DNA of 64,000 nucleotides from the NCBI RefSeq assembly GCF_000499845.2, contig NC_023757.2, positions 3,940,118-4,004,117 of the forward strand, read 5' to 3'. The stretch's first letter is position 1. The number at the start of each line of letters is the position of its first letter. Under the pieces are notes generated by a model. That model was not told where the DNA came from, searched no databases, and worked only from the letters and a program-made list of their open reading frames with translations. Shown here piece after piece: positions 37,901 to 51,110 of the stretch. This DNA comes from Phaseolus vulgaris. Its lineage: Eukaryota > Streptophyta > Magnoliopsida > Fabales > Fabaceae. A program made the translations under genes and the position numbers.

Positions 37901-39330
37901 AATTAATTTGGTGGTTAAACATATGAAACATATTAAATGAACGAAATATTTATTTTAGTATTTAAATTTATAAAATATTCTATATGATTACTTTTTTTTG
38001 TTAAGTTTTGTGAAAACATTTTATTATTAAAATATCAATTTGAGAATAAATTAGAGATTATTTTATTATTAAGCTATAATATTAAGGATTGATTTAATTT
38101 TTTTTCCATTCACACACTAAATTGGATCTTTTTAAATTTATAGAATGTTAAATGTATGTAATTATCGTAAAATTTTTGTGATATAAAATTATATATGTAT
38201 ATCTAATACAAAATTATTCTCTCTTATAATCTATCCTTAAAATTTAGAGACATCACCTCACTTGTCAAAACATTTGCTCATGCGCAACATAGTAAACAAT
38301 CGACAAAACATAGAACATACTAATGATTCAAAAATAACAATACACAAGTAATTTAATTATGTAAGTAGAAATAATGACAACATCTCAATGCATATTCATC
38401 ACATCATATAAAATAAATAACATACAAATAAAATATCTTTAGAAAGAAACGATTACTGCTCAAACTAAAAAGATAACACATATGGTTCACATTGTGGTGA
38501 GTCACTCTATCATAATCTCTTATAAACTCGACTACCCTACCCATAAGGTAGGACTACTGTTAACACTACTCAAATCTGGTCTACCTTATTGTATCCTCAA
38601 GGCATGCCTCTAGTATTCCCCATCGGTTCCTCACCACCTAGTACCTGTGGACCTCTGATCTCACCTAATCTACTCTAACATAACTCTGATTAATCGTTTA
38701 CCCATGTTAATGTTGTTTTTTTAGTTCATATATCTTATTACACCAACTACATTAACTTAAGTTTTCTCAATGTAAAACTAATTCAAATAGCTTGTTACAC
38801 CATTCCAACACCTTGCATCTTATATAAGACCTAAAATTTTCTTTTATTTCTTATTTCTTCCGCCTTCTATAATATATCAAATATTGATATAACACACTAA
38901 AATTCTTAAAAGGATTCTAAAACTGGTTAGTTGAACTCTCCTACAAAATGTATTTATCAACAAAACCAATTATTACCCATACCAATAACATGTTACCCAA
39001 ATAAAATGAAAGATTCAATACTTAACAAACAAAAAATATTATTTAAAATATTAAAATTCTAACAACACACTCTTTAATACTACTAAATCAAACGAGGGGA
39101 ATCTTTAAATAAATTGTGAAACTCATCAAATATTATGATTTTAATATATTTCAGATGAAAAAGAGTGTATTAAGTGTGGAGTGCATTCAAAAGTACATTC
39201 CTAACATTTATCTTAAAAAAGGGCTCAAATTATATACGAATTAATAAAATATAATTTATCTTAATTTTGTTTAAGGCTTCCCATAAAAGCACAAACAGAC
39301 ACAAGCTCTCAGGCTCACGCGCTAAAGATG
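34981..39330. other. Divergent intergenic region with repeat debris
   Basis: This lies between two divergently transcribed genes. Next to 34981 is the promoter side of the prolyl oligopeptidase gene, and next to 39330 that of the S28 gene. The stretch 35400-36300 is less AT-rich, has a TATA-like TATAAATAGAGAGG at about 36174, and resembles a decayed LTR. A less AT-rich island at 38460-38720 also looks like repeat sequence. A short (AT)n run is at 37241-37261. No gene is visible. Confidence 0.5.
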
Positions 39331-39332
39331 GT

Positions 39333-39339
39333 TATATAA
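39333..39339 (+). promoter_or_regulatory. TATA box of the S28 carboxypeptidase gene
   Basis: TATATAA lies about 78 nt upstream of the ATG at 39417, which places a transcript start near 39365 and gives a leader of about 50 nt. The local context (GGTTATATAAGAACG) is a good plant TATA element. Confidence 0.55.
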
Positions 39340-39416
39340 GAACGTTTTGATTCATATCTTTTCTATGAAAAAAATCAATTAACCTCAAAGCCATTTTTTG
39401 TTTCTCCTTTGTTGCA

Positions 39417-42400
39417 ATGAAACACCATTCCTTGTTATTTGTTCTTTTGACTTTTCTCACTGCAACACAATCTTGGACAATTCCAAGGATGAGTCCTGTT
39501 CCTGAATGGGAAGCATCACTGCACCATGACCCAGTTGCAGTTGATGCAGAAGAAGTCAAATCTTTTTTCTTCAAACAGACTTTGGATCACTTCAACTATA
39601 GGCCTGAAAGCTACACAACATTCCAACAAAGATACCTCATTAATTTCAAGTACTGGGGAGGTGCCAATTCTAGTGCCCCCATATTTGCATACCTTGGTGC
39701 TGAAGCACCAATAGATAACTCCCCTAACACCATAGGATTTTTAATTGATAACGCTCCTTCCTTCAATGCCCTCTTGGTATACATAGAGGTATTTGTACAT
39801 AGATAACTCTTTCTTTTCACTTTTTTCTTGAGTTTTTGGTTCCAATGATTAAATCTTCAATTGGATTCTTGTAGCACCGGTACTATGGGAAATCAGTGCC
39901 ATTTGGATCCAGGGAAGAAGCATTGAAGAATGCAAGCACTATTGGGTATTTCAACTCAGCTCAAGCCTTAGCAGATTATGCAGCAGTGCTCAATCATATC
40001 AAGAAAACATTACATGCCCAAAATTCCCCAGTGATTGTAATTGGAGGATCATATGGTGGAAGTTAGTTATTTATTAATTAGCCTTCATTCATAGTGTTCC
40101 AAATTTGCACCTTGGCTATGATCATTAATTTTGAGTTTAACTTTCATGCACTGTATAAAGAGTTTTAAACAGTTAACTAGTCAGAAATCAATACTGATAT
40201 AACGTTTAAGATAGTATCATAAAACTCAACAAAAACTTAATGCACATAACAAATTGTAATTAGGTGTGTTTTATGCAGTGCTTGCTTCATGGTTCAGGCT
40301 CAAATATCCCCACCTGGCCATTGGTGCTTTGGCCTCATCAGCTCCAATCCTATACTTTGATAACATCACGCCACAAAATGGTTACTACTCAGTTGTCACA
40401 AGGGATTATCGAGTAATTTACCATAACTTGATATTTTTGTCTTATATTTATTCACTTTTCATGAAATGCTTGAAGGTTGTTAATTTGATGAAGAAGTGAC
40501 ATGCAGGAAGCTAGTGAGACATGTTACAAAACTATACAACAATCCTGGAGTGAAATTCGCAGAGTAGCTTCTCAACCAAATGGTCTAGTCACTCTCAGCC
40601 AGATATTCAACACTTGCCAGTATGAACACTCTCTTTCCTCTCCCTTTTGTTTTGTAAGAAATGGTTTAGCAAGTAGCAAGTTACTGATCTTCACATGTTC
40701 ACATTCTTTATGAAGGGATGAAATTTATTTAAAACTTATTACTGATCTTGGTTTCTCTTGCACCACTCTTCACTAAATGATGTGCTTTGCAGTCACACTC
40801 TATCAGTCCATGTACATTTCAACTTTTAACAAAACTACTGTCATATTTTACTAAAGAAGATTGTAATTCTTTCTTTATTACACTTTCAATCTCTTTATTG
40901 AACCATAAATCTAAAACTTAACTGTCTTACTGTTTTAATTATATAATTTGGCTTGAGAGAATCAGTGTCACTAGCAGATTATCCACGATTTTTACTTATG
41001 ACAATTATTTTTAGATAAGAATTATAGCATTAAATTACTTAAGCTTTATATTTCATTACTGAGTGAGTGTCACATTTTGCAGTTCATTAAACCAAGTTGA
41101 ATCATTGATAGACTACTTAAGGTTGATGTATGCTTCTGCTGCACAGTATAATCATCCTCCAAAATATCCAGTTAATGTGATTTGTGGTGGCATTGATGGA
41201 GCTTCTGATGGGAGTGATATCCTAAGTAAGATATATGCAGGTGTTGTGGCTCTGAAGGGAAACACCACATGCACAATTAATGGCCCAACTAATGTATCTG
41301 AGACAACTGTGGGATGGAGATGGCAGGTAATTAAGAATTAATTGCATTTACAAGTTTAAGGTGTTGGAATTTTCCTTAACTTACTTATACTTAGGTCACA
41401 CAATTTGGTAAAAGCATTGATTCTTTCAATTGAATTCCTCATCTCATTGTGATGGACATGACACTCCAACAGAAACACATTAAATGGTATGCCTTTAGAA
41501 GAGTGAAAAATGACAATCTGTTAGTTAGTTGTCTATTAACGTGGTTCAGTCACCAGCTGCAACCTACCTCCACACAGACAACTATTAGGTTTTCATTATG
41601 TCCTGTTGCACACCAATTACAAGTACAATGATCTCTTTAAATAGAGATTATAAAAGGGACACAATGATTAAGCCCACCCACTAAACATGGTGCCTAGTCA
41701 ACCCAATCCAATTGGTCATGGCTTCATATCCAACAATCTCCTACTTGAAGTCACGGAACAATGTTCACCTGTGCTTCAACTGTGTACATGGTGTCTTGTC
41801 AGCCCAACCCAATTGGTCTTGACTTCATTCCCAACACTTTTGTTTTCAAAATCATGATCATTATGTCTAATGAGACATTCTAATAATTTTCATGTAAAAA
41901 AATGATACAAAATTTTCTAAATAGCCAACAGCATAGTATGAAAACTTGTTCTTCCCATGATTAACCATTGTTTTATAGGTAATTTGGGCATATCATTATA
42001 AAAGTGTAGGGTAGATATTTAATGAATTAGGTTTGCATTGATTTTTTCAATCGAGACTAGTCACTAGTCGGTCATGAAGGTACCCCATGCTCAATAATTG
42101 TTTCAGAAAGCAAAAACTTAGGAATATTAAGACACAATGGTATACACGAAATTTGAATAGTTTTTTACTCATTTGTTGTTTAGTAAAGAAATAAGTATCA
42201 ATTTCATATTTTTGTTGGATATCATGTATACTATCTAAATGAGCAAATTATACTGCATGAATATAAATATAATTTTATAAGTTAATTTTGTGAGGTGGTA
42301 TTAGATTTAAAATTATTTTTTAAAACGATATATCAAAGCCTATCATAATAAGATTTTTTATACCTATCATGTCATCTACTATTGAATCATTATCAAATCA

Positions 42401-45400
42401 CTCACATATATCTAGTTTTATATTGAAGATGTTTAGTACTCACTCTGAGTGGAAATTCCACGTACAATAAAAATATGATTAAATTATAGTATATAAATAA
42501 AAAAAAAATACTTTAAAGAGTCGTTTTTATAAAGTTAAATTAAACTTAAAATTTATTTTCTAATATAATATCAGAGTCTATCTTATGGATGTTTGTTGAA
42601 CTTATCATACTACTTGTTATCAGATTACTAAAAAATATATAATCTCATGTTTAAGATGTATAATCCTCGACATGAACATGTATTGAAAATTTTGAAATAT
42701 AAGATTGAATTGTAGTATAAAAGTAGGTGAAATCCTAGTCTTACAATTCGATTTTATGTGGTTGATTTAAATTTAACTTTCCTTTTTAAGATTTTTTTTT
42801 AAGTAGTAAAAATTTAGAATAATAAATGTTAGCAACACGTTCTTTAATTCTTTTTTTTAATATATTTTTATTGTTGGTTGGTTGAATTTTATGAAAATTT
42901 ACAAAATTTGGTGAGTTTCATTATTAGTTTAATGATTCGCTCACTAATTTAGTAATTTTATTGTTGTCACTCTTCAATTCAACATTTACTAACCAAATAA
43001 GTACAGTGGTAATTTATTTTCTAATTTTCTCTTATGGTACATTTTTGAGGAAAAAGTGAAAGAAAACTAAAATGAAATCATGCTAAAAAGAACAGTTCTG
43101 AAGAACACTTCAAACCAGACACACTTGGTTCAAGCCCTTCTCACTAAAGAAATATGAAAGGACTTTAAAATTTTCTTTTGTGGATGTCATTAAATTGAAG
43201 GGCACTATAACCCATTCATTCTAGAACTACCACGCACCACCTACTAACTCTATGATTAAATATGAGTTCTTATATTCGTAAAAATAATTTTCACTAACAT
43301 AATTAAAAAAAACATATTGATTATAAGTTATATTTGAAGGTAAAGTTGTGAAATTATTTTATTTGAGTTTTAATACTACATTAATTCAGTTGTTGGAGAA
43401 GAGTGTAAGATGATATTTATTTTGTCTTATTTTGTGAGAATGTGTCTTTTTTGAGAAATGGTGTATTTGTATTCTGATGTGATCATGTATATATCAGTTT
43501 TGTCATGTCTATATTATTTTGGTTGATATTTTGTAGAGTATGTTGAATTTCCAGTTGGTTGGGTGTTAAGAAGTTTGATTTGAGGTTTTATTTTGTATAA
43601 GGGTTGAGATACCTCTGAAGTGTCTTATTTTATTTTATTTATTTTTTGTTAATAAAAAAAACTGATATATGTATGTACATTATCTAATTCAGACATGCAG
43701 TGAAATGGTAATACCCATCGGCATAGAAAAAGATACAATGTTTGAACCTAATCCTTTCAGCCTAAAGAGGTATGTGGAAGGATGCAAAACAACATTTGGG
43801 GTTTCACCTCGTCCTCATTGGGTTACTACATACTATGGTGCCCATGTAATTATTCTTTCCTTTCTTTTATTTATTTTTTTATTTAAAAACATTAACTATG
43901 AATATGTTAATTCTATTTTGTAAACATATTGATTGAACCAAGTTATAAATATACTAACTTTTACAAGAAATTTGTCTTCAATTGTATTGGCAATACTCCA
44001 TGTTGTAACTTTCACAAGAAATTTGTCTTCAATTTGGAAACTTTAATTTATTGTTGGTAATGCAGAATATTAAATTGGTTCTTGGAAGATTCGGAAGCAA
44101 CATTATTTTCTCCAATGGGCTAAAGGACCCATATAGTATTGGCGGGTAAGCAACCCAAAATAAAAAATTTGGTTGTCTTACTTTTGTTTTACTTTATATG
44201 TTTTCATCCTAATTATAAAATTATCATTTGTTTACAACCTATTTTTTGTCTTTAAAAATTATGCAGAAAATAAACTAAAAACAAGAAAAAATTCAAAATT
44301 TATAGTATTATTGAAGAAAAAATATTTTTTTTTTAAAAAGTAACCCTTTTATAATTACAAGGTAGAGAATGAGAATACAAATAAGCCTCAAATATCTTAA
44401 TGTTTTGACATTTCTCAAAATAAACCATCAATTTTCTTTTACACATCTCAAAATTTAGAAAAAAAAACAGAAAAATTAACTTTTTTATGATTCACTTGGC
44501 GTTTCTCCGCTCAACGAATTTGTCGTTTAAATCATTTCTCACATCGAACTGCAGTACTTCTTGTTTTATAGCTTGTTTTTTTTACAGAGTTTCTTAAATT
44601 ATCCATAAAAAAATAAAAAATAATCTTTATAATAAAAAAAATTGTATAGTACATATTAAGTAATAGAAATCATATTAATTAGTTCTTGAATATTGGAAAT
44701 TTTTTCAAATTGGTCCCAAAATATTAGTAAAATGAGAAATACTAGAAAAAGACTATAAAATGTTATTTTGAACACACTTTCTATTTTTTGTTGAATTATT
44801 AAAATTAACAAATTTTTGTGGATACTGATTTAATGATTATTTTTATTTTATAGGTTGTAAATCAATAATAAAGTATAATCTAGAAAAAGCGTGTTTGTTA
44901 ACACTTCTATAGTAAAATATACAAATACTAAAGATACTAAACCTATGGATATTCATTATTTCAATGTTATTTTTATTGTTTTATTATTTTAGGAATTACT
45001 TAGAAAAAGACAATACAATTTTAGGAATGCTTATTTGAATTTCATGTTTCAATTAAAAAAAAAAATTATTGTACCAGCAATGCTTTTGGAGAATATTATA
45101 AAATAGCTATGTACATGTTTCAGGGTTCTGGAAAACATATCAGACAACATTGTTGCCATTCACACAGTTAATGGTATGTCACCTTAGTAATCTCTTTTTA
45201 TAACTATATTTTACTAAATTCTCTACTTTTTTTTTAGTATATGTAGTTTTCTGTTTATTTTGTAACTATATTTTGCTATTTTTTTACTTTTTCTAAATTA
45301 TGTCACATTCCATGTGACATCACAAAGCACAGTTTCGAGCAAAATTAATTTAATAAAATATATAAGAAAATATAAAAAGCTCAAACATTAATTAAATAAA

Positions 45401-46153
45401 CAATAGTGCTAGGAATGTACAAAAAATAGTTCATTAATTCCTTGTCATACAAGTTCATCAGCTAACTACCAAGAACGTTTCATATGAAATTAAACCAAAG
45501 ACAAAACTTAAACTACTCACAGTTTTGAATGTAAACTAGTAAAAAGTTATAATTTATCTTAAATTTAAAGTTATGTCTTAATTAGAAAATAATTTCTTTT
45601 ATGATAGCATGATAACGACAATGAAGAAAATGAAATGATATGAAATGAGGTTTTGAGTTTTTTTTTTTTATAACTCGCTGATTCGACCTTGAACTTGTGA
45701 GTTTGATCGAGTCTGTTTTGAGTTTGACCGAGTATGTTCCGAGTTTACTAAAAAACAAGTTATTCTCAAGTCAACTCATTATTTTTAGCAGATTCTCAAA
45801 CTCGTAAGGGTTTACGAGTTAACCCTAAAATTTTGATAATCTTGCTGGTACTGATTTTAAATAAATAAAATTTATATTTATAAATTTAACCTTAAAATAA
45901 AATAATATCTAGATTTAAGTGAATAATTATTATATTTATATTAATATAAATTATTTGATTTTCAATTAAATATATAACATCAATTGTTTTTGTAGGATCT
46001 CATTGCCTGGATATTCTGAGGGCAAATGAAAGTGATCCAGAATGGTTGGTAAAACAAAGAAAGAAAGAGATAAAGATAATGAAAAGGTGGATAACAAAAT
46101 ACTATGCTGATCTTCATGCACTCAAACACAAGCCAAACTTCCACACCAAATGA
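39417..46153 (+). CDS. Lysosomal Pro-X carboxypeptidase-like serine peptidase (S28)
   Basis: Nine exons join in frame to 496 aa: 39417-39788, 39875-40061, 40279-40412, 40507-40619, 41083-41326, 43693-43845, 44066-44145, 45124-45173 and 45996-46153. All introns are GT-AG. A signal peptide covers about residues 1-19 ([19 protein letters not shown]), so the enzyme enters the secretory route to the wall or vacuole. Family blocks in order: [32 protein letters not shown], and the nucleophile Ser183 in GGSYGG. Asp422 in SNGLKDPYS and His447 in GSHCLD complete the triad. The family removes C-terminal residues that follow proline. Several N-x-S/T sites (for example GNTTC and NVSET) suggest glycosylation. 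Intron 5 is 2.4 kb and filled with repeats. The start is the only ATG placing the signal peptide directly before the mature domain. Confidence 0.93.
41686..41837. repeat. 50-bp direct repeats 102 bp apart in S28 intron 5
   Basis: CATGGTGCCTAGTCAACCCA at 41686 continues with ATCCAATTGGTCATGGCTTC. A diverged copy begins CATGGTGTCTTGTCAGCCCA at 41788. The composition and the pyrimidine-rich wording look like retroelement LTR sequence, but no ends can be fixed. Confidence 0.6.
42281..42660. repeat. Diverged direct repeats, about 120-bp unit, in S28 intron 5
   Basis: The block near 42310 (TTAAAATTATTTTTTAAAAC, then ATCAAAGCCTATCATAATAA) recurs near 42550 (TTAAAATTTATTTTCTAATA, then ATCAGAGTCTATCTTATGGA). 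Both are followed by CTTATCAT or CCTATCAT blocks. This suggests a decayed dispersed repeat with an internal duplication. No coding frame is visible. Confidence 0.5.
43385..43664 (+). mobile_element. 5'-truncated LINE-like element, copy C
   Basis: This is the longest of three copies sharing the 3' end TTTTGTATAAGGGTTGAGAT, ACCTCTGAAGTGTCTTATTT, TTATTT repeats and an A run. The upstream part is GT-rich (GGTTGATATTTTGTAGAGTA, TTCCAGTTGGTTGGGTGTTA) without coding capacity, like a LINE 3' untranslated region. The A tail ends about 28 nt before exon 6 of the S28 gene. LINE identity is inferred from the polyA-type end and truncation, not from a reverse transcriptase. Confidence 0.6.
45660..45845. 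mobile_element. Possible hAT-like non-autonomous element
   Basis: The right end, in reverse complement CAAGATTATCAAAATTTTAG then GGTTAACTCGTAAACC, matches the ends of the hAT element at 26599-31143 (CAAGGTTATCAGACTCGG; GGTTAACTCG near 31130). Repeated ACTCG and GAGTT motifs lie inside. The left end is unclear and I found no target duplication. It lies in intron 8 of the S28 gene. Confidence 0.4.
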
Positions 46154-48056
46154 TTGGGGAAACACACAAGTTGGCACAAAAAATTTCAAATCTCAAACTT
46201 TGTGCAACCACCATTACTTTCAATATTCCTCATCCCTTTTCATCTTTACTTGTTTAGTTTGGAATTTTTTTTTTTTTATCATGGTTAAAATTTATGACCT
46301 CATACATACAACACAAACCTCATTATTATCAAGTAAACTTTAATGAGTTGAGAAAATAATAACATAATAAAAGATTTTATATTGCTATTTAATGATGGAT
46401 GAGTGTATTGTAACTTTAGAATCTCTTTGTTACTATTATGATTCCTGATTTATTGATAGTGTATACATTTTTTTTATATTGATAATGAATAAACATTAAA
46501 TTCTTAAAAAGATTCATTCAAATTAAGAAATATTTAATTTAAATAAATTTAGAATAAAATGTTTTTTTATAGAACAAAGAGAAAATGCATATAATTTAAT
46601 GTAAGGGATATCAAACCCATATACATCATATAGAAAAATAATAATATAAAAGATGTTTATATATATATATATATATATATTTACTATGCAAATAAATACT
46701 CAAAAACCATCCTAAAAAAAACGTTAGGGGAAAAGAATTAAAAATCTTTCAAGAATAATCTTATCTCTAACTAGAAGGACAATTAAAATCATGATATATA
46801 AAAAAAATAAGGATTAAAAAAATCCAATTAATATAATGTAATTGGAGTCTTGTCTTATCTTTCAAATGATTCAATAACTTCTCATCAATAACTTTGACAT
46901 GTATAACATTGAAGAAAAAATAGAGACAAATATGATATTTCTAATATTCTTTGACAATATGTCACATATAGAAATGAATAAGAGTTGTTGAATAAAGACG
47001 AGATAATCATGAGATTTTAACCCAATTAACTTAAGATCTTTTAGTGTTGTAATACTCATAATATTTGAATAGTTTATCAAATCTTTAATCCAACGTTAAT
47101 CTTATAAATGAGTAAGTATATATTAACGATATTAAGGACACCTAGTCTTATTATTATGCAAAATTAAAAGTGATTAAATGGTTTAAAGTATTTTGGTAGC
47201 TATGTATATGAAAGATGATGCGACCTTTGATATGTGGTTATTAAAGGATAATTCTATTTTGTAGTGGGTAAATAAAAATTCCAAAGAATAATCTCATTTC
47301 TTAATAAATAGGTTAGGTCATTGGATAACAGTACATTTCTTCTCTATTCTAACACTTCATTATGAGTAAGAAACGAGAGATATTATTAAAAGATTCTCTC
47401 AAGACTGCTCTTTTGTTATTAAGAATTCATGTATGCTTCCCTTTTTTAGTTTTCATGACTAACATGATAAATTCAAGGTTATATAAATGATAGTTTTTTC
47501 ATCAAAGGTTTAAGTTTAAGTTTTGTTCTAACAATTGGTATGAAATCGTTATTTTGTTTGATCAACAATATTTTTTTTTATTTACGACTTATCTCTTCAG
47601 GATAACATTTTATATATTTATCATATGTTTTTAGTTAAAATAAAATCAAATATATGTATCTTCTAATTATTACAATCAGTAGAAAATGATCATGATAATT
47701 GGATGATTTATTTTATTTTGTTTTCGGATACATTTTGATATAACATAATGATATTTAAATATCCATTTGTATGTGTTTTCAATTGAAATATGAAGAACAT
47801 GATAAAAAAATTGCCATAATCATTCTATTTTTGCGCATAAATATTAAATCATCCCAAAGGAAAAGAAGATTTCTTATTTGATATGTTCTTATTATTAGCA
47901 TTTTACCACTGTGTCGAGATATATCACTGAATAATTAAAATTGTGTACAAAGATAAAATATTAATGCATTGTTGATATATTGAAATGGAATTTATTTGTC
48001 TTTAATTTTGGGACTTAAATGAATTTATTTTTTGTTTACTGTTCTCAATTTAGTTA

Positions 48057-48450
48057 TGAAGGATCCTGTCAATATTAATGTCAATATGAAGTCTATTTCT
48101 ATTTTAAATGGTTCAAACTTCAAGTCCTTGAATTAAAGAGAATATATCTTGACAATTCTTAGAGTAGGAACTTGAACTTGCATCAAGGAAAAACTCAACC
48201 TCATCTCTTACATATAAGAGTACCATTGAAATTAAGAGAGAAATGAAACTACGAGAGACGCTAGATCACGTGAGTCTAGTGATCATGAAAAAGAAAACCA
48301 TTCCAAAAGCATTTTGGGGAAATTTTTTAAAACATAAATACAACTAAGTAATTCCTTATGTAAATTGAAAAAAATGTTTGTTAAGAATGAAAATTTTGAG
48401 ATAGGTACACTTTTTGACAAACCTAATTTCAAAGAAATATATAGGTAAAG
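48057..48450 (+). mobile_element. Decayed Ty1/copia gag start
   Basis: Translation from 48057 gives SISILNGSNFKSLN followed by REYILTILRVG after one stop, the usual opening of copia gag (a short leader, then NGSNF.SW). Later codons remain recognisable (ETLDHVSLVIMKKKTIPKAF) but carry stops. A primer-site-like sequence 0.5 kb upstream fits a plus-strand element. The remainder is lost or unrecognisable. Confidence 0.5.
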
Positions 48451-50626
48451 ACAACATCAGGGAGAACATCATGGAGAACAAGTGCCATGTTATCAAGAAG
48501 CTAGACAACCCTTACTGGATTATATGACCCATGTTATCAATAGATGTAATGCTATGACAAACATCCTTATCAACACATGACTTCATCTTGAAATTCCTTG
48601 ATAATGAGATCATGATTCAGAAGACATCAATATAAGATGGAGTGATCACAATTGAGTATCAATTTTCAACTATCGGGAAACCTCATTTTCAGCAACATTG
48701 GAACGGGTAAGATGATCAACATAACTTTGACTCTTAAGTCATAAATTAATATATGAGGTCAAGTCTCGTAATTGGTTCCATCCAATTTATCAATGGAGAG
48801 ATGAACATTGACATAATTAAAATAAATAGACGGATTCAACATAATGACAGTGGAAGAAGCCATAGTGGCAGCGAAAGCGAAAGAGAGAATGGAAGAAGCC
48901 ATAGATTATAAGGACAAATCTAGTCACCGGTCAATGGGCGACAACAACAATGGTGAAGACTCTGACAGCATCTCCGGCGGTGTTCCAACGGCAAATCTGA
49001 CAAGATTCTGGTGGTGGCTCCGGCGAGGCGGTGGGACGATGGTTGGAAAATTCCAATGAACAGTGGGTTCACCAATAAAAATTGAACCCTATACCATATT
49101 AAAGAAAAAGAAAGAATAGGGTAAATTCATTACATAAATATGGTTATGTTTATATAGGAAAAGAAACATATGGGCTAAATCCATTACATAAATAGAAATA
49201 TCTAACAATATCTATAATATCTCATAATATATAATAATATCTAACAATTATTATACTATTTCTTTCATTTTTAATTGGATTCACTTCGATACTAGTTGCA
49301 CAACAAACTTAGCTAACATAGAACATTTTTTTAGTGATGATGCTTGTATTATCATAAATTTCATCAAGGAACATGTCCCAATAAAGTTTCCACTAAAGGT
49401 TTCTATGACACACCAACACATCCATATAAGAGACCTTCTTACACATTCATCAAAATATTGAGATGATTCGTGCACAACAAGAGAGACTTCGTACTAGAAG
49501 AAGGAGCTTAGAGCTTGTTTAGAAGCTAAATGTGTTCAAACAGAGGCTAAAACCAAGATAGTAGCAGACACAAAGTTAAATATAAAGTTGATACTGAGTA
49601 AATGTTAAGGAAAACACTAATGTAAAGGTCTTTCTAGAGGTGTTGTTGAGGCTAGACATGCTTATCATACTACATTCTTAACTTTGTCTTTTGACTCACA
49701 AGGTAGCCAACCCATATCACCTTTGTTGTTGCACGTCAATATCACATTTTGTAATAGTTGTCATAGTCCAATCCATGTTGAATGATTTTGAGGAACTCCA
49801 ATCTCAAAAAATGACTCAAATGGCATCTTTCCTTGTAGAGTAAATGATAAAAATATGTTACAATTGCTTGGATAGAAATAAATGTCTACATCAACATTTC
49901 TACTTATCATACTAAATTCACTCACCCAGTTTATATTTTAAATTGTACAATTCAAAATGTAAAATTTTGTATTCCAAATTATTGAATTTATAATACAAAA
50001 TTTGCATTTCAAATTATAAAATTCGAAATTTGTCACGATAAACTATGGAGCTCCATCAATAATTTCCCAAATTTATTCCCATTTGATCCAATTTAGAAAC
50101 AAGCAAACACCAATCTTATTTTAGTATATCTAATTGAACACGGTACTACATTCAATAAAGATAGACTTGGAAGACGTGCATTTACCTCAGATTCTAACAT
50201 AACTGTTTTATGATAGAGTGGAGAGATACGTAGCCATTAATGGTCAAACACAACAAAAAAATGGGTTGGTTCATGGTGTGATCACAGACTTTACCTAATC
50301 TAATCATCACCCGTATGTTATTTCAATTTTTATGCCTATACACATGAATTTCACTGCCACTTCCATGTTACAATCTTAGTACATTAAAAAAACTCCCCCA
50401 TCGTGGGAGACATGCAGTCATATTTTCAAACTGGCGGAAACAACCAAATTGCTTATACAAAACCAAGTTCCTAATAAATTCTAACGTGCGAACATACTTT
50501 TGAGATCAATGAAATCCATTTTCTTTATTCCCTAATGAACTACTCAAACGTGATCCAATCACAACATAAAACTATATCAATCCATTTATGCAAGGATATG
50601 CAACAATAAAATGAAACTTGTCTTGT

Positions 50627-51110
50627 CTCTGTATGGAAGCCTCCAACATATCCATATGTTTAACTGAATGTGGATGAGTTATCAACCTGAATCTGATGTT
50701 GAGTATTGGTGGGGTGCTTCGATGGATCATTGGTTTTTCCAAGACATTTGGGAGAAGGAGATCATGTGGTGGCCGAAATATTAGAAATTCTGCATGGACT
50801 TCAAATTTGTTGGCAACATGGTTTCAGAGCTATTGATTGTAAATGTGATCATTTACATGTAGTCAACTTGCAGAAAGATGCGTATAAAATTTTCATTTCT
50901 GTTTGGTTAAGTGAGGAGTACCTCGTGATCTACATTCTAAATATTAATTAAATAGTCTACAGCTAATGAAAGCATATGAAGTACTAAAGCGGCAATGGTC
51001 ATGTAATATTGAAGATGCGTGGAGGGATGCAAATTCAGTGGCTTATATGTTTGGTCTCTGGTGTAACAGACAGATACATTGGACAAAGTGTCAAAAGGTA
51101 AAGTTTGTTC
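50627..51110 (+). pseudogene. RNase H-like (RVT_3) domain pseudogene
   Basis: The clearest open piece is 50706-50951. It reads GEGDHVVAEILEILHGLQIC, WQHGFRAIDCKCDHLHVVNL and QKDAYKIF, which matches the plant RNase H-like domain fused to non-LTR reverse transcriptases or standing alone. Upstream in another frame are NQLESDVEYWWGAS-like codons. Downstream, after a stop, are LKRQWSCNIEDAWRDANSVA codons. The domain is therefore split over shifted frames with stops, and no start or intact catalytic set survives. It is most likely a decayed LINE-derived or dispersed fragment. Confidence 0.65.

Noticed and set aside
48844..49059. 71-codon frame with a Gly/Arg end (GGVPTANLTRFWWWLRRGGG)
   Set aside because: It stands alone amid copia debris without similarity or splice partners. 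The end looks like random reading of a CG-containing stretch.
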